Origin: an uncultured Pseudomonadota bacterium
Lineage (GTDB): Bacteria > Pseudomonadota > Alphaproteobacteria > Rs-D84
Assembly (NCBI GenBank): GCA_900320405.1
Contig: OOHM01000003.1
Location: 23,640-87,639, forward strand
Length of the DNA stretch: 64,000 nt
Reading direction: 5' to 3'
Shown here: piece by piece, positions 42,350-49,626 of the stretch
Layout: every line of letters begins with the position of its first letter
Numbering within the stretch: position 1 is the stretch's first letter
Notes under the pieces: generated by a model
Database searches by the model: none
The model's input: only the letters and a program-made list of their open reading frames with translations
Told to the model about the DNA's origin: nothing
Translations under genes and position numbers: made by a program

Positions 42350-43003
42350 CTATTCCGCCTTTGTTTCACATTCCATTGTTGAACACACCAATTTGTAACC
42401 ATGACTGCGTATGGTCACAATATCCAGATTTGATAATACACCATTTAATTTATTCCGCAAGCGTTTTGCAACCATCGGCGCCGCCGCGACAATATTCCCA
42501 ATCGGGTATGTTAATTTTGCCAATAATTTCTTTTCTTCACCCGATAACGCAAGTATGCGCATTTCACCGTCAGGCGATTTAACAAAAAATTCATCCCCGC
42601 TTAAAATCAGTCCATCCGGCATTTTGGGCGTGGTCGCAACATTGTGTTTGGTAATATTTTGTATACGCAATATCAATTCTTGTAATTGAAAAGGTTTGGC
42701 CAGATAATCATCCGCGCCCCCAACAAGTCCTTCGATGGCATTTTCCGGTCCACCCATTGCGGTTAACATTATTGTTGGCGTGTTATTGCCCGCGGCGCGC
42801 AGTTTTTTAAGGAATGTTAAACCATCCATACCAACCATCATACGATCCAATACAATCGCGTCAACACGGATTCGCGACAATACTTCGCCGCCATCCGTGG
42901 CATTGTGTGCAGTTAAAACATTGAAATGGTTCGCACGCAACCCACGCGCAAGCGTTGTGCGCAACATATCATCATCATCAATAACAAGCACGGTTTTGTT
43001 CAT
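42350..43003 (-). CDS. OmpR-family response regulator
   Basis: 217 residues. Receiver domain with acidic pocket IDDDD, phospho-acceptor Asp in IVLDRMM near residue 52, Thr in MLTAM and Lys in YLAKPF. The C-terminal winged helix is short and diverged (ILALSGEEKKLLAKLTY ... IVTIRSHGYKL), yet the final RSHGYKL matches RGxGYxL of OmpR proteins. Controlled genes are unknown. First of the operon with the kinase and argS. Confidence 0.9.
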   Translation of the reverse strand: MNKTVLVIDDDDMLRTTLARGLRANHFNVLTAHNATDGGEVLSRIRVDAIVLDRMMVGMDGLTFLKKLRAAGNNTPTIMLTAMGGPENAIEGLVGGADDYLAKPFQLQELILRIQNITKHNVATTPKMPDGLILSGDEFFVKSPDGEMRILALSGEEKKLLAKLTYPIGNIVAAAPMVAKRLRNKLNGVLSNLDIVTIRSHGYKLVCSTMECETKAE

Positions 43004-43075
43004 AACGGCGGGCCTTTTGTATTATTCTAGGCGTTTTTTGCGTCGATTTCAAGCCCGGCACATAAAATCTATGAA

Positions 43076-43981
43076 TTATTTCCGTAACGGTTCAACCGCA
43101 TATTCGCCGGGTTGAATTGTTTGGATAAGGTTGTCGTTTTCGTCAACCGCGGCACGGAATTGCATACCACCCGTTGTAAATTCTGTTTTGAACAGTGCGT
43201 AACCGGTGCCACCGCCGGCGGTTGGACCCTGGGTTCCCAATGAATAATATCCGCCCAAGATACCGTAATCCAAATCGATATAATCCAGATTTACCAACAG
43301 CGAAACATTACTGAAACCGTCACTGGTCATATTACATGTGAATTCGCGATTCGACAGTGTTGCCGCCGAATTGTTTGGTATAACAATATCCATAATTGTC
43401 GGTTCGCAAACGCGGTTTATACCATTTACCAACAATTCATAGGTCATATTTACCGTTGCACGCGAAAGACCGGTCGAAACATTTACCTGGGAAATTGTGG
43501 CCTTGGGAATCTTTATAAGTGCGTTCGCAATTCCGGCACGAACCGGGAAAGAAATGCCCGATTGCAGACAATCGCGTGAAAATGGGTCGGCTTCACAAAT
43601 ATAAAGACGCGAATGTGCATTCATCATAAATGTGTTGACCAGACTGTTGAACAAAAATGTGCGTGTAATTTTGTCGTTCAAACGCGTGCAACCAAAGTTA
43701 CGACATACAACCATTGGGCGTTCTGCAAACATAACCCCGGGATGTGCGAAAGATTCCGCATCACGGGCGTTGATTATATTTTGGTCATAATCCAGGCTGT
43801 CTGCGCGTTGCATAAACTCACTTTCCGGGACGAAATTTTGGTCGTCTGGGTACGCATAATAAGATTGTACCGGTGTTTCGGTATAAATTGTTTGAAAGTT
43901 TTCTTCTATATACTGGGTTGCACCAAACGCATTTGTTGCGACAATTGCGCCTAGAATTGCCGTAAAAGTAGATTTTTTCAT
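43076..43981 (-). CDS. Exported protein of unknown function
   Basis: 301 residues. Signal peptide about 1-20 (ends NAFG-ATQYIEE); GGAAGGGCG precedes the ATG. Residues 20-80 are Tyr/Glu-rich; residue 90 onward looks like a compact beta-rich domain with five Cys (VVCRNFGCTRL, ICEADPFSRDC, RVCEPT, FTCNM) and aliphatic strands. No family recognised. It lies 72 nt upstream of the response regulator on the same strand, with no clear terminator between. Confidence 0.72.
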   Translation of the reverse strand: MKKSTFTAILGAIVATNAFGATQYIEENFQTIYTETPVQSYYAYPDDQNFVPESEFMQRADSLDYDQNIINARDAESFAHPGVMFAERPMVVCRNFGCTRLNDKITRTFLFNSLVNTFMMNAHSRLYICEADPFSRDCLQSGISFPVRAGIANALIKIPKATISQVNVSTGLSRATVNMTYELLVNGINRVCEPTIMDIVIPNNSAATLSNREFTCNMTSDGFSNVSLLVNLDYIDLDYGILGGYYSLGTQGPTAGGGTGYALFKTEFTTGGMQFRAAVDENDNLIQTIQPGEYAVEPLRK

Positions 43982-44131
43982 TTTGTTCGCCCTTCCCTTG
44001 GATACTTTTATGTCCTTATTCTAAAACATTATGGCCATTCGTGTCAAAGCAAAAATTTTTATTGAAAATTGGTTTGTGTTTGTTCTATAAGACATATTAT
44101 AATAAAAGAACAAAAATGGAAAGGTGTATAT

Positions 44132-44791
44132 ATGGTTGACATTATTATATCGGGTGATGCGGGAAAATTGCACGCGGTTTATCATAAATCTTTGACCGAG
44201 GCCGCGCCGTTGGCGGTCGTTTTGTCGGGAAATCCGCGGCAAAAGCATCATATGAATGACCGAATATCGTATGCGATGTTTCGTGCGTTTATGGATATTG
44301 GGTTTTCGGTTGTGCGGTTTAACTATCGCGGGGTTGGTGATTCCGAAGGTTCATTGGGTACGACCGCGGACAATATGTTGGATATCGCCACGGTCATAGA
44401 TTGGATACAAAATCATAACGAAGACAGTGATAAGATATGGTTGGCGGGGCATCAGTTGGGTGCGTGGTATGTTTTGCAAACACTTATGCGTCGACCTGAG
44501 ATTTCTGGTTTTGCCCTGGTGTCACCGGATGCATCTGTGTCGGATTTCGCATTTCTTTCGCCGCGCCCAAATCGCGGGTTGCTGATTCAAGGGGCAGACG
44601 AAGCCGAAGATGCACGCGCATTTTCAACACATTTAACCCAGGTGTTAAAAAAACAGGCGCAAATCGATTTGGAAACAATTCGTATCAAGGGCGCAAATGC
44701 AACATATGGTGCGCCCGCAGAGTTACGACAATTGTACAACGACCTTAAGGCGTATGTGGGTCGCGAAAATGCGGATACAAAATTGTTATAA
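44132..44791 (+). CDS. Alpha/beta-hydrolase fold protein lacking the catalytic serine
   Basis: 219 residues from the ATG at 44132, with GGAAAGG upstream; an upstream in-frame reading has no such site. The fold is recognisable from LAVVLSGNPRQKHHMND, VVRFNYRGVGDSEG and the nucleophile elbow at 106-110, which reads GHQLG instead of GxSxG. Gln108 takes the place of the serine. The later Asp and His positions are also not in their usual motifs. It resembles the COG2945 group. It is likely a non-catalytic binding protein. It sits 15 nt before ruvB, so it may be the first gene of the ruvB-tol operon. Confidence 0.75.
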   Translation: MVDIIISGDAGKLHAVYHKSLTEAAPLAVVLSGNPRQKHHMNDRISYAMFRAFMDIGFSVVRFNYRGVGDSEGSLGTTADNMLDIATVIDWIQNHNEDSDKIWLAGHQLGAWYVLQTLMRRPEISGFALVSPDASVSDFAFLSPRPNRGLLIQGADEAEDARAFSTHLTQVLKKQAQIDLETIRIKGANATYGAPAELRQLYNDLKAYVGRENADTKLL

Positions 44792-44806
44792 TAAATTGGA
44801 TGTAAA

Positions 44807-45796
44807 ATGGAACAAACAAAAAGGTTTATGGACCCAAATATTCCGGATGATATGGCGGCAACGATTCGTCCCAAAACATTGGCAGATTTCATCGGGCACG
44901 ATGCGTTGAAACAGAATTTATCCGTGTTTATATCGGGGGCCCGTATGCGGGGCGAACCGATGGATCATGTGTTATTATATGGGCCGCCGGGATTGGGTAA
45001 AACGACATTGGCACATATTATTGCAAATGAATTGAGTGCAAATTTTCGGGCAACATCTGCGCCAATGTTGACTAAACAGGGTGATTTGGCGGCAATATTG
45101 ACGGCGTTGGAACCAATGGATGTATTGTTTATTGATGAGATTCATCGTTTGCCAACCGCAATAGAAGAAGTTCTTTATTCTGCGATGGAAGATTTCAAAT
45201 TAGATATTATGTTGGGTGAAGGGCCGTCTGCGAAAAGTGTCCGAATCGACCTGCCCCCGTTTACTTTGGTTGGGGCAACAACGCGTACGGGATTGCTGTC
45301 TAATCCGTTGCGCGACAGGTTTGGAATTGATTTGCGCCTTAGTTTTTATCCGCCCGCAGATTTGGCAAAGATTATTCGGCGCAGTGCAGGAATTTTGGGA
45401 ACCAATATTGATGATGCTGGGGCGTTGGCGTTGGCAAAAAGTTCACGCGGAACGCCGCGTATTGCAAATCGTTTGTTAAAACGCGCGCGTGATTTTGCCG
45501 CGGCAATGGGTTCCGGTATAATCACGGCGGACGTTATAAAAACCGCATTGGAACAATTGCACATTGACGATTCTGGGTTGGATCAAATTGATCGTGATTA
45601 TCTGCGTGCGATTATAATGCATTATGCGGGGGGACCGGTTGGAATTGATAATTTGGCGGCGGCATTGTCTGAACCCGCGGATACGATAGAAGATGTAATT
45701 GAACCGTATCTTATGCAATTGGGGTTGATTCAGCGCACCCCGCGCGGTCGAATCGTGACAGATGCGGGATACCGTCATATGGGATTGGAGAAATAA
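44807..45796 (+). CDS. ruvB: Holliday junction helicase subunit RuvB
   Basis: 329 residues. AAA+ ATPase with Walker [11 protein letters not shown], Walker [12 protein letters not shown], sensor 1 LVGATTRTG and arginine finger RDRF; the C-terminal winged helix includes [13 protein letters not shown] and RTPRGR. RuvB drives branch migration with RuvA. ruvA and ruvC, which usually stand directly upstream in Alphaproteobacteria, are not here. ybgC follows after 2 nt. Confidence 0.96.
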   Translation: MEQTKRFMDPNIPDDMAATIRPKTLADFIGHDALKQNLSVFISGARMRGEPMDHVLLYGPPGLGKTTLAHIIANELSANFRATSAPMLTKQGDLAAILTALEPMDVLFIDEIHRLPTAIEEVLYSAMEDFKLDIMLGEGPSAKSVRIDLPPFTLVGATTRTGLLSNPLRDRFGIDLRLSFYPPADLAKIIRRSAGILGTNIDDAGALALAKSSRGTPRIANRLLKRARDFAAAMGSGIITADVIKTALEQLHIDDSGLDQIDRDYLRAIIMHYAGGPVGIDNLAAALSEPADTIEDVIEPYLMQLGLIQRTPRGRIVTDAGYRHMGLEK

Positions 45797-45798
45797 TC

Positions 45799-46179
45799 AT
45801 GAAAACACATAAATTTAATTTTTCGGTTGCCTATGCCGACACCGATGCGGGTGGAATAATGTATCATGGGCGTTATATTGAAATTGCCGAACGCGCGCGT
45901 ATGAATTGGTTGGGTAAAAATGCGCGTCCGGTGCCGGATGATGTTGGTTTGGTTATACGAAATTTAAGTATTCAATATATAAGGCCTTTGTTCTTGGCGG
46001 ATGAATTTGCCGTAGAAACGGTTGTGACCGGCGTTGGCGCGGCATCTGTATCGGTTGAACAAAAATTCGTGAAAAATGGTGAAATTTGTGCTATACTTAC
46101 CGGGACGGCGGCGTACCTGAATGCGGTTGGTCGGCCGTCGCGTTTGCCCGATGTGTTGGCGCAGGCGTTAGAAAATTAA
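45799..46179 (+). CDS. ybgC: Acyl-CoA thioesterase YbgC
   Basis: 126 residues, hot-dog fold 4-hydroxybenzoyl-CoA thioesterase type. The catalytic segment VAYADTDAGGIMYHGRYIEIAE has the Asp in DTDAGG. YbgC acts on short acyl-CoA or acyl-ACP and belongs to the Tol-Pal operon in proteobacteria. It lies 2 nt after ruvB and 18 nt before tolQ. Confidence 0.92.
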   Translation: MKTHKFNFSVAYADTDAGGIMYHGRYIEIAERARMNWLGKNARPVPDDVGLVIRNLSIQYIRPLFLADEFAVETVVTGVGAASVSVEQKFVKNGEICAILTGTAAYLNAVGRPSRLPDVLAQALEN

Positions 46180-46197
46180 AGGAAAAAAGGAATAAAA

Positions 46198-46638
46198 ATG
46201 AATGCGTTTTCTTTGTGGAGATTGTTTACAAGCGATGTTGTTACGGCGGTTGCGTCGATTACATTGGTTGTGCTTAGTGTTATGTCGTGGGCGGTAATTG
46301 TCGAAAAAATTCGCCTGTTTCACGCCGTAAAACATAAAAAATTAAGCGGTAATCCGGATGAAGCGATTCGTCCGTTTGATAAAAACTTGTGGTTTTTGGC
46401 AATGTGCGCCTATGTGTCGCCTTTTATTGGGTTGTTTGGAACCGTTTGGGGTGTTATGGATTCTTTTGCATCAATTGGTGCAAATCAATCGGTCAGCATC
46501 GGCGTTATCGCACCCGGGTTGGCAATTGCGTTGGGAACAACGGCGTTGGGTTTGATTGTTGCGATACCTGCGGCGATTGCCCACCAAGTGTTTTCTAAAC
46601 GCACCGATGATTTATATGAAAAAATCGGGGGAAAATAA
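46198..46638 (+). CDS. tolQ: TolQ, strongly shortened
   Basis: 146 residues against about 230 in E. coli. Helix 1 is at about 15-36 (ASITLVVLSVMSWAVIVEKI). The large cytoplasmic domain that normally separates helices 1 and 2 is reduced to about 30 residues. The helix 2-3 core is intact: SPFIGLFGTVWGVMDSF, IAPGLAIALGTTALGLIVAIPA. The C-terminal cytoplasmic tail is also short. TolQ with TolR forms the proton-driven motor of the Tol system. The start has AGGAAAAAAGGA upstream. The gene order is normal, so this is a compact version and not a broken gene. Confidence 0.88.
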   Translation: MNAFSLWRLFTSDVVTAVASITLVVLSVMSWAVIVEKIRLFHAVKHKKLSGNPDEAIRPFDKNLWFLAMCAYVSPFIGLFGTVWGVMDSFASIGANQSVSIGVIAPGLAIALGTTALGLIVAIPAAIAHQVFSKRTDDLYEKIGGK

Positions 46639-46639
46639 T

Positions 46640-47041
46640 ATGGCACGTATGCGGCACAGAATTTCGGATGCGACACTGTCTTTGACACCAATGATTGATG
46701 TTATGACGGTGTTGTTGGCGGTCTTTATGGTGACCACACCGATGATGACGAACGGTATAGATTTGGATTTGCCAAATGCCGGGACAACGGTTTTGACGGG
46801 TACCGACCACGCGATGCAAATAAGTGTCGATTCAGCGGGACGGTATTATATCGGCACAAACCAATTACCATTAGACGATGTTATAAAACGTGCGGTGGCG
46901 ATGCGCGCGGAAAATTCTAATTTGGCAATTGTTATCAATGGTGACCGGCGTGCGGATTATGGTGCGGTTATGGCGGTTATGGGCAAATTAAAGACGGCCG
47001 GTTTTGAACGTGTGGGGTTGCGGACAAAATTGGATAAATAA
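46640..47041 (+). CDS. tolR: TolR (ExbD family)
   Basis: 133 residues from the ATG at 46640 (GGGGGAAA upstream), one base after the tolQ stop. The single membrane helix LSLTPMIDVMTVLLAVFMV carries the proton-path Asp in PMIDVM. The periplasmic domain ends FERVGLRTKLDK. It couples the proton force to TolA together with TolQ. Longer in-frame readings overlap tolQ and can be dismissed. Confidence 0.93.
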   Translation: MARMRHRISDATLSLTPMIDVMTVLLAVFMVTTPMMTNGIDLDLPNAGTTVLTGTDHAMQISVDSAGRYYIGTNQLPLDDVIKRAVAMRAENSNLAIVINGDRRADYGAVMAVMGKLKTAGFERVGLRTKLDK

Positions 47042-47043
47042 AA

Positions 47044-47790
47044 ATGGGCAAGATTAACCATTTTTTGGCGGAAAATTTTGGGTTTTCAATACTGGGGCAC
47101 TTGGTTGTCGTGGGTGTGATTGTTTTGTTGGCGGATGTTGTGTTTAGTAATTATGAACGCTTTATCGCACCCGACAGAATTCAAATAACAATGATAGATT
47201 TGAACAGTGTGCGTGTGATGGGGGACGAAACCATACTGTATAATACAAATGTGGATAAGTCTGATAAAACAGATTCGAAAGAACCGGAAAGTCAAAAACA
47301 ACCAGAACAAAATGCCACACAAAACAAAACCGAAGAATTGAAGTCTACGGCACTGGTTTCAGATGCAGAAGATAAAAAGACAAAAGATTCGAACAACGAA
47401 AAACCGGATGATGTTTCGGCCCCGAAAACCAAAACCGTTGTGCGCGTAAATCGCAATGTTGTGTCTTTGGACAGAACACTGACTGTGTCGGTTGTTGATG
47501 CGTTACGCGTTGCAATGACACGGTGTTGGAATATAAATACCGCATATCCGGGAATCGACGGAATTCGTGCGGTTGCGCATTTAACAATGCGGCAAAATGG
47601 AACGGTTTCTGATGTTTGGTTTGAATCGGCGGCGCGCGCGGAAACGGACCCGGCGTTTGCATATGTTTTGGAAACAATACGGTCGGCAATCAATGTGTGT
47701 CAACCGTTCCGTATGCTGCCCGCAGGTGAATATGACAAGTGGCAAAAGATTCAATTAACATTTTATCCCACAACCGGTTCGGTGATGTAA
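47044..47790 (+). CDS. tolA: TolA-like protein
   Basis: 248 residues, 2 nt after tolR. One N-terminal membrane helix (about 13-35), then a disordered Lys/Glu/Gln-rich stretch (60-135) in place of the long helical TolA domain, then a TolA/TonB-like C-terminal domain with the conserved start ALRVAMTRCWNI and AHLTMRQNGTVSDVWF. TolA links TolQR to the outer membrane. Position and architecture support TolA; the C-terminal type could also be called TonB. A terminator follows, so tolB and pal must lie elsewhere. Confidence 0.85.
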   Translation: MGKINHFLAENFGFSILGHLVVVGVIVLLADVVFSNYERFIAPDRIQITMIDLNSVRVMGDETILYNTNVDKSDKTDSKEPESQKQPEQNATQNKTEELKSTALVSDAEDKKTKDSNNEKPDDVSAPKTKTVVRVNRNVVSLDRTLTVSVVDALRVAMTRCWNINTAYPGIDGIRAVAHLTMRQNGTVSDVWFESAARAETDPAFAYVLETIRSAINVCQPFRMLPAGEYDKWQKIQLTFYPTTGSVM

Positions 47791-47809
47791 GTTTTTTTGA
47801 TTGATAAAG

Positions 47810-47835
47810 CGCCCCGGATTCGGGGCGTTTTTTAT
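47810..47835 (+). terminator. Terminator of the ruvB-tol operon
   Basis: Stem CGCCCCG/CGGGGCG with loop GATT and six T. Confidence 0.9.
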
Positions 47836-47903
47836 GCAAAACGGCCATAAAAAACGAAGGTTTTTGTCCAGGCTTATTTTCATATTTCGAAAAAAATTAA
47901 AAA

Positions 47904-48022
47904 GATCACCATTTGGGGTGGTCGATTTAATCGTACCTTTTTGTCCAGTACTTTTTTTGGAAAATACAATTCAGTAAAATCAATGACTTACAAAATCACC
48001 AGGGTGGTCAAAATAAAGGTAC
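47904..48022 (+). promoter_or_regulatory. Conserved upstream region of the second short secreted protein
   Basis: GTACCTTTTTGTCCAGTAC at 47933-47951 equals the distal arm upstream of the paralogue at 12850-12868. The proximal arm is decayed (GGTGGTCAAAATAAAGGTAC at 48003-48022). Two further small inverted repeats of the form ATCACC...GGTGGT lie at 47905-47923 and about 47995-48008. The region then runs into AATGCCATAATATAAGTG and the ribosome site, which are nearly identical in both genes. Confidence 0.6.
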
Positions 48023-48071
48023 CTTTAATGCCATAATATAAGTGTATAAAACAAGCAAAAAAGGAAGGGAT

Positions 48072-48620
48072 ATGAGGATTCCAATTTTAACATTCGGTGC
48101 ATTTGCATCAATATTAACAATCAATTCAGTTTTGGCGGATACAACCGTTACATCAAAACAATATGTTGATACCACGCGCCAGGCAACAATTCCGGCAACC
48201 GGCACTAACGCATCGACACCGGGTACAACCGTTGTCACATATACAAATGCCGCCGGTACAATCGGGGAGCGCGGGATTATCGCCAGTTGGGAAAATTATG
48301 ATTACGCCAATGGAACAGACGATAATAAATTGGTTACCGCCGGTGCGGTAAACGGCCAAATAAATGAAATATACGATGAGATGGATAATAGATTCGAGGA
48401 TCAGTCCAAGACAATGGTGACAAGGGTAGAATGTGCGGAATATCAAAATGGTGACTGTATTCTGTTTTCGCTAAGAGAGGTGACTGCTGTTTTTGGGGGT
48501 GGATGCAGTAGTGATGATGATTGTTACTGGTTGAATTGTGGTGGTAGTCCTCATGGTAGCGTTCCTCATTGTCATTCAGGCATTGAGCAGTGTGCGTGTG
48601 TTGCACCTGACTCGTTCTAG
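48072..48620 (+). CDS. Short secreted protein, paralogue B (TSKQYVDTTRQ family)
   Basis: 182 residues from the ATG at 48072 with AAGGAAGGGA upstream, the same site as in paralogue A at 12217. Signal peptide about 1-22. The N-terminal 45 residues agree almost fully with paralogue A; the middle (YTNAAGTIGERGI) is related, the C-terminal half is different apart from a Cys-rich end. The reading frame stops at 48618-48620, but a second, out-of-frame version of the last 40 bases follows immediately and would encode YCNSGVEPCVCDNI, closer to the end of paralogue A. The present C-terminus may thus be the result of a tandem duplication. Confidence 0.8.
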   Translation: MRIPILTFGAFASILTINSVLADTTVTSKQYVDTTRQATIPATGTNASTPGTTVVTYTNAAGTIGERGIIASWENYDYANGTDDNKLVTAGAVNGQINEIYDEMDNRFEDQSKTMVTRVECAEYQNGDCILFSLREVTAVFGGGCSSDDDCYWLNCGGSPHGSVPHCHSGIEQCACVAPDSF

Positions 48621-48661
48621 CGTCTATTATTGTAATTCAGGAGTTGAGCCTTGTGTCTGTG
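48619..48661 (+). repeat. Tandem duplicate of the 3' end of the 48072 gene
   Basis: 48619-48661 matches 48558-48600 with about 80 % identity and one missing base. The first copy is inside the gene; the second lies directly behind the stop and is shifted by one in frame. Confidence 0.75.
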
Positions 48662-48674
48662 ATAACATTTGATA

Positions 48675-48703
48675 AAAACATCCCCGAATGGGGATGTTTT
48701 TTT
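48675..48703. terminator. Bidirectional terminator between the 48072 gene and rnpB
   Basis: Perfect 11-bp stem AAAACATCCCC/GGGGATGTTTT with loop GAAT and a T run on the plus side; A-rich before it, so it also ends rnpB. Confidence 0.85.
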
Positions 48704-48708
48704 GCCGT

Positions 48709-49041
48709 ATAGCCAAACGATAAGCCGGATTCTGTTCCGCCCAGATTCAGTGCCGTTCCGGCGCGTTCGGCACCAAACATTGGGTGGTGGGCATAATTAA
48801 TCTGCAAATGATGTTACCACCAATTGTCAAGCCCTCTACCCGCCTCCGATTCGGGACAAATCAATAGAGGCCTATTTGAAGTTGCTGCACACAGAGATTG
48901 CCCGTTTCACTCAGGTTAAACCTGCTTCGTCACTGTTGCTCTAATCGTCGGGTTGCCCCGCCCGGCCGTTAACCGGTGTGATGTCCCGCGCAGTCCGGAC
49001 TTTCCTCCGCCATAAATGACGGCTATGCCCTGTTTGACTAT
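48709..49041 (-). ncRNA. rnpB: RNase P RNA
   Basis: About 333 nt on the minus strand. The conserved 5' core GAGGAAAGTCCGGACT (about 48991-49006) and the 3' core ACAGAATCCGGCTTAT (48720-48735) form the P4 and J regions of bacterial RNase P RNA. The ends ATAGTCAAAC and GTTTGGCTAT pair as P1. It is the catalytic RNA that matures tRNA 5' ends. Ends are set by the P1 pairing and the promoter, so they are accurate to a few bases. Confidence 0.95.
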
Positions 49042-49048
49042 CACCGAT

Positions 49049-49076
49049 ATGTTAGACCATTGAAAGCGAATTGCAA
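49049..49076 (-). promoter_or_regulatory. Promoter of rnpB
   Basis: On the minus strand TTGCAA (49071-49076), 16 nt, TAACAT (49049-49054); start about 7 nt further at the P1 helix. Confidence 0.7.
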
Positions 49077-49252
49077 GATTTTAATATATAAATAATTATA
49101 CGAATGTATATTTTTTGGGGTAAAATTTGATGCCCAGATGTTTGGGATTTGATGGCCAAATTGGTTGCCATGGGCGCCAAATCGTAACCAGAAAAAAGCC
49201 GGTACGAGATTTGTATCCGTTTTGAAATTAAATCGTCGTATCAATTAAATAT

Positions 49253-49468
49253 TTAATGTTTTTCACCCATTTTCTTGGCGGCGCGCAACGCGGTGCGAAA
49301 AGATTCGCGTGCAACCTCTTCTATGCGGTCGGAAAAGGTGCGCATATTCATTGCGTCGGCAAAATTTTTACTGAAAATACCGGCGATATAATCTAACTGT
49401 GCCGGCGATATTACGAAAATTTCACTGGTTATATTTGTTGTTTGTAATTGTTTGACCTGTTCTTTCAT
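49253..49468 (-). CDS. Small hypothetical protein
   Basis: 71 residues from the ATG at 49466-49468 with GGGAGG upstream. Soluble and helical: QLQTTNITSEIFVISPAQLD and RIEEVARESFRTALRAAKK. No signal peptide, no known family. It is preceded by a clear ribosome site and has balanced composition, so I think it is real. It diverges from secA. Confidence 0.55.
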   Translation of the reverse strand: MKEQVKQLQTTNITSEIFVISPAQLDYIAGIFSKNFADAMNMRTFSDRIEEVARESFRTALRAAKKMGEKH

Positions 49469-49626
49469 CTGATATCGGCCTCCCTGTTTCCGAAAATACA
49501 CGATTTTGAATAAAATTCAATTGTTGTGGCTTGTTTATTTTTCTAAATGTATTATATCATAAAGTATCTTGACCGCAAGGCACAAAATTTGCTATACCAA
49601 GATTTGACAAAAGACAAGGAAAAGTG

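Noticed and set aside
41065..42402. Longer kinase reading from 42402
   Set aside because: It would overlap the response regulator coding end by about 50 bases; the ATG at 42345 fits the first membrane helix.
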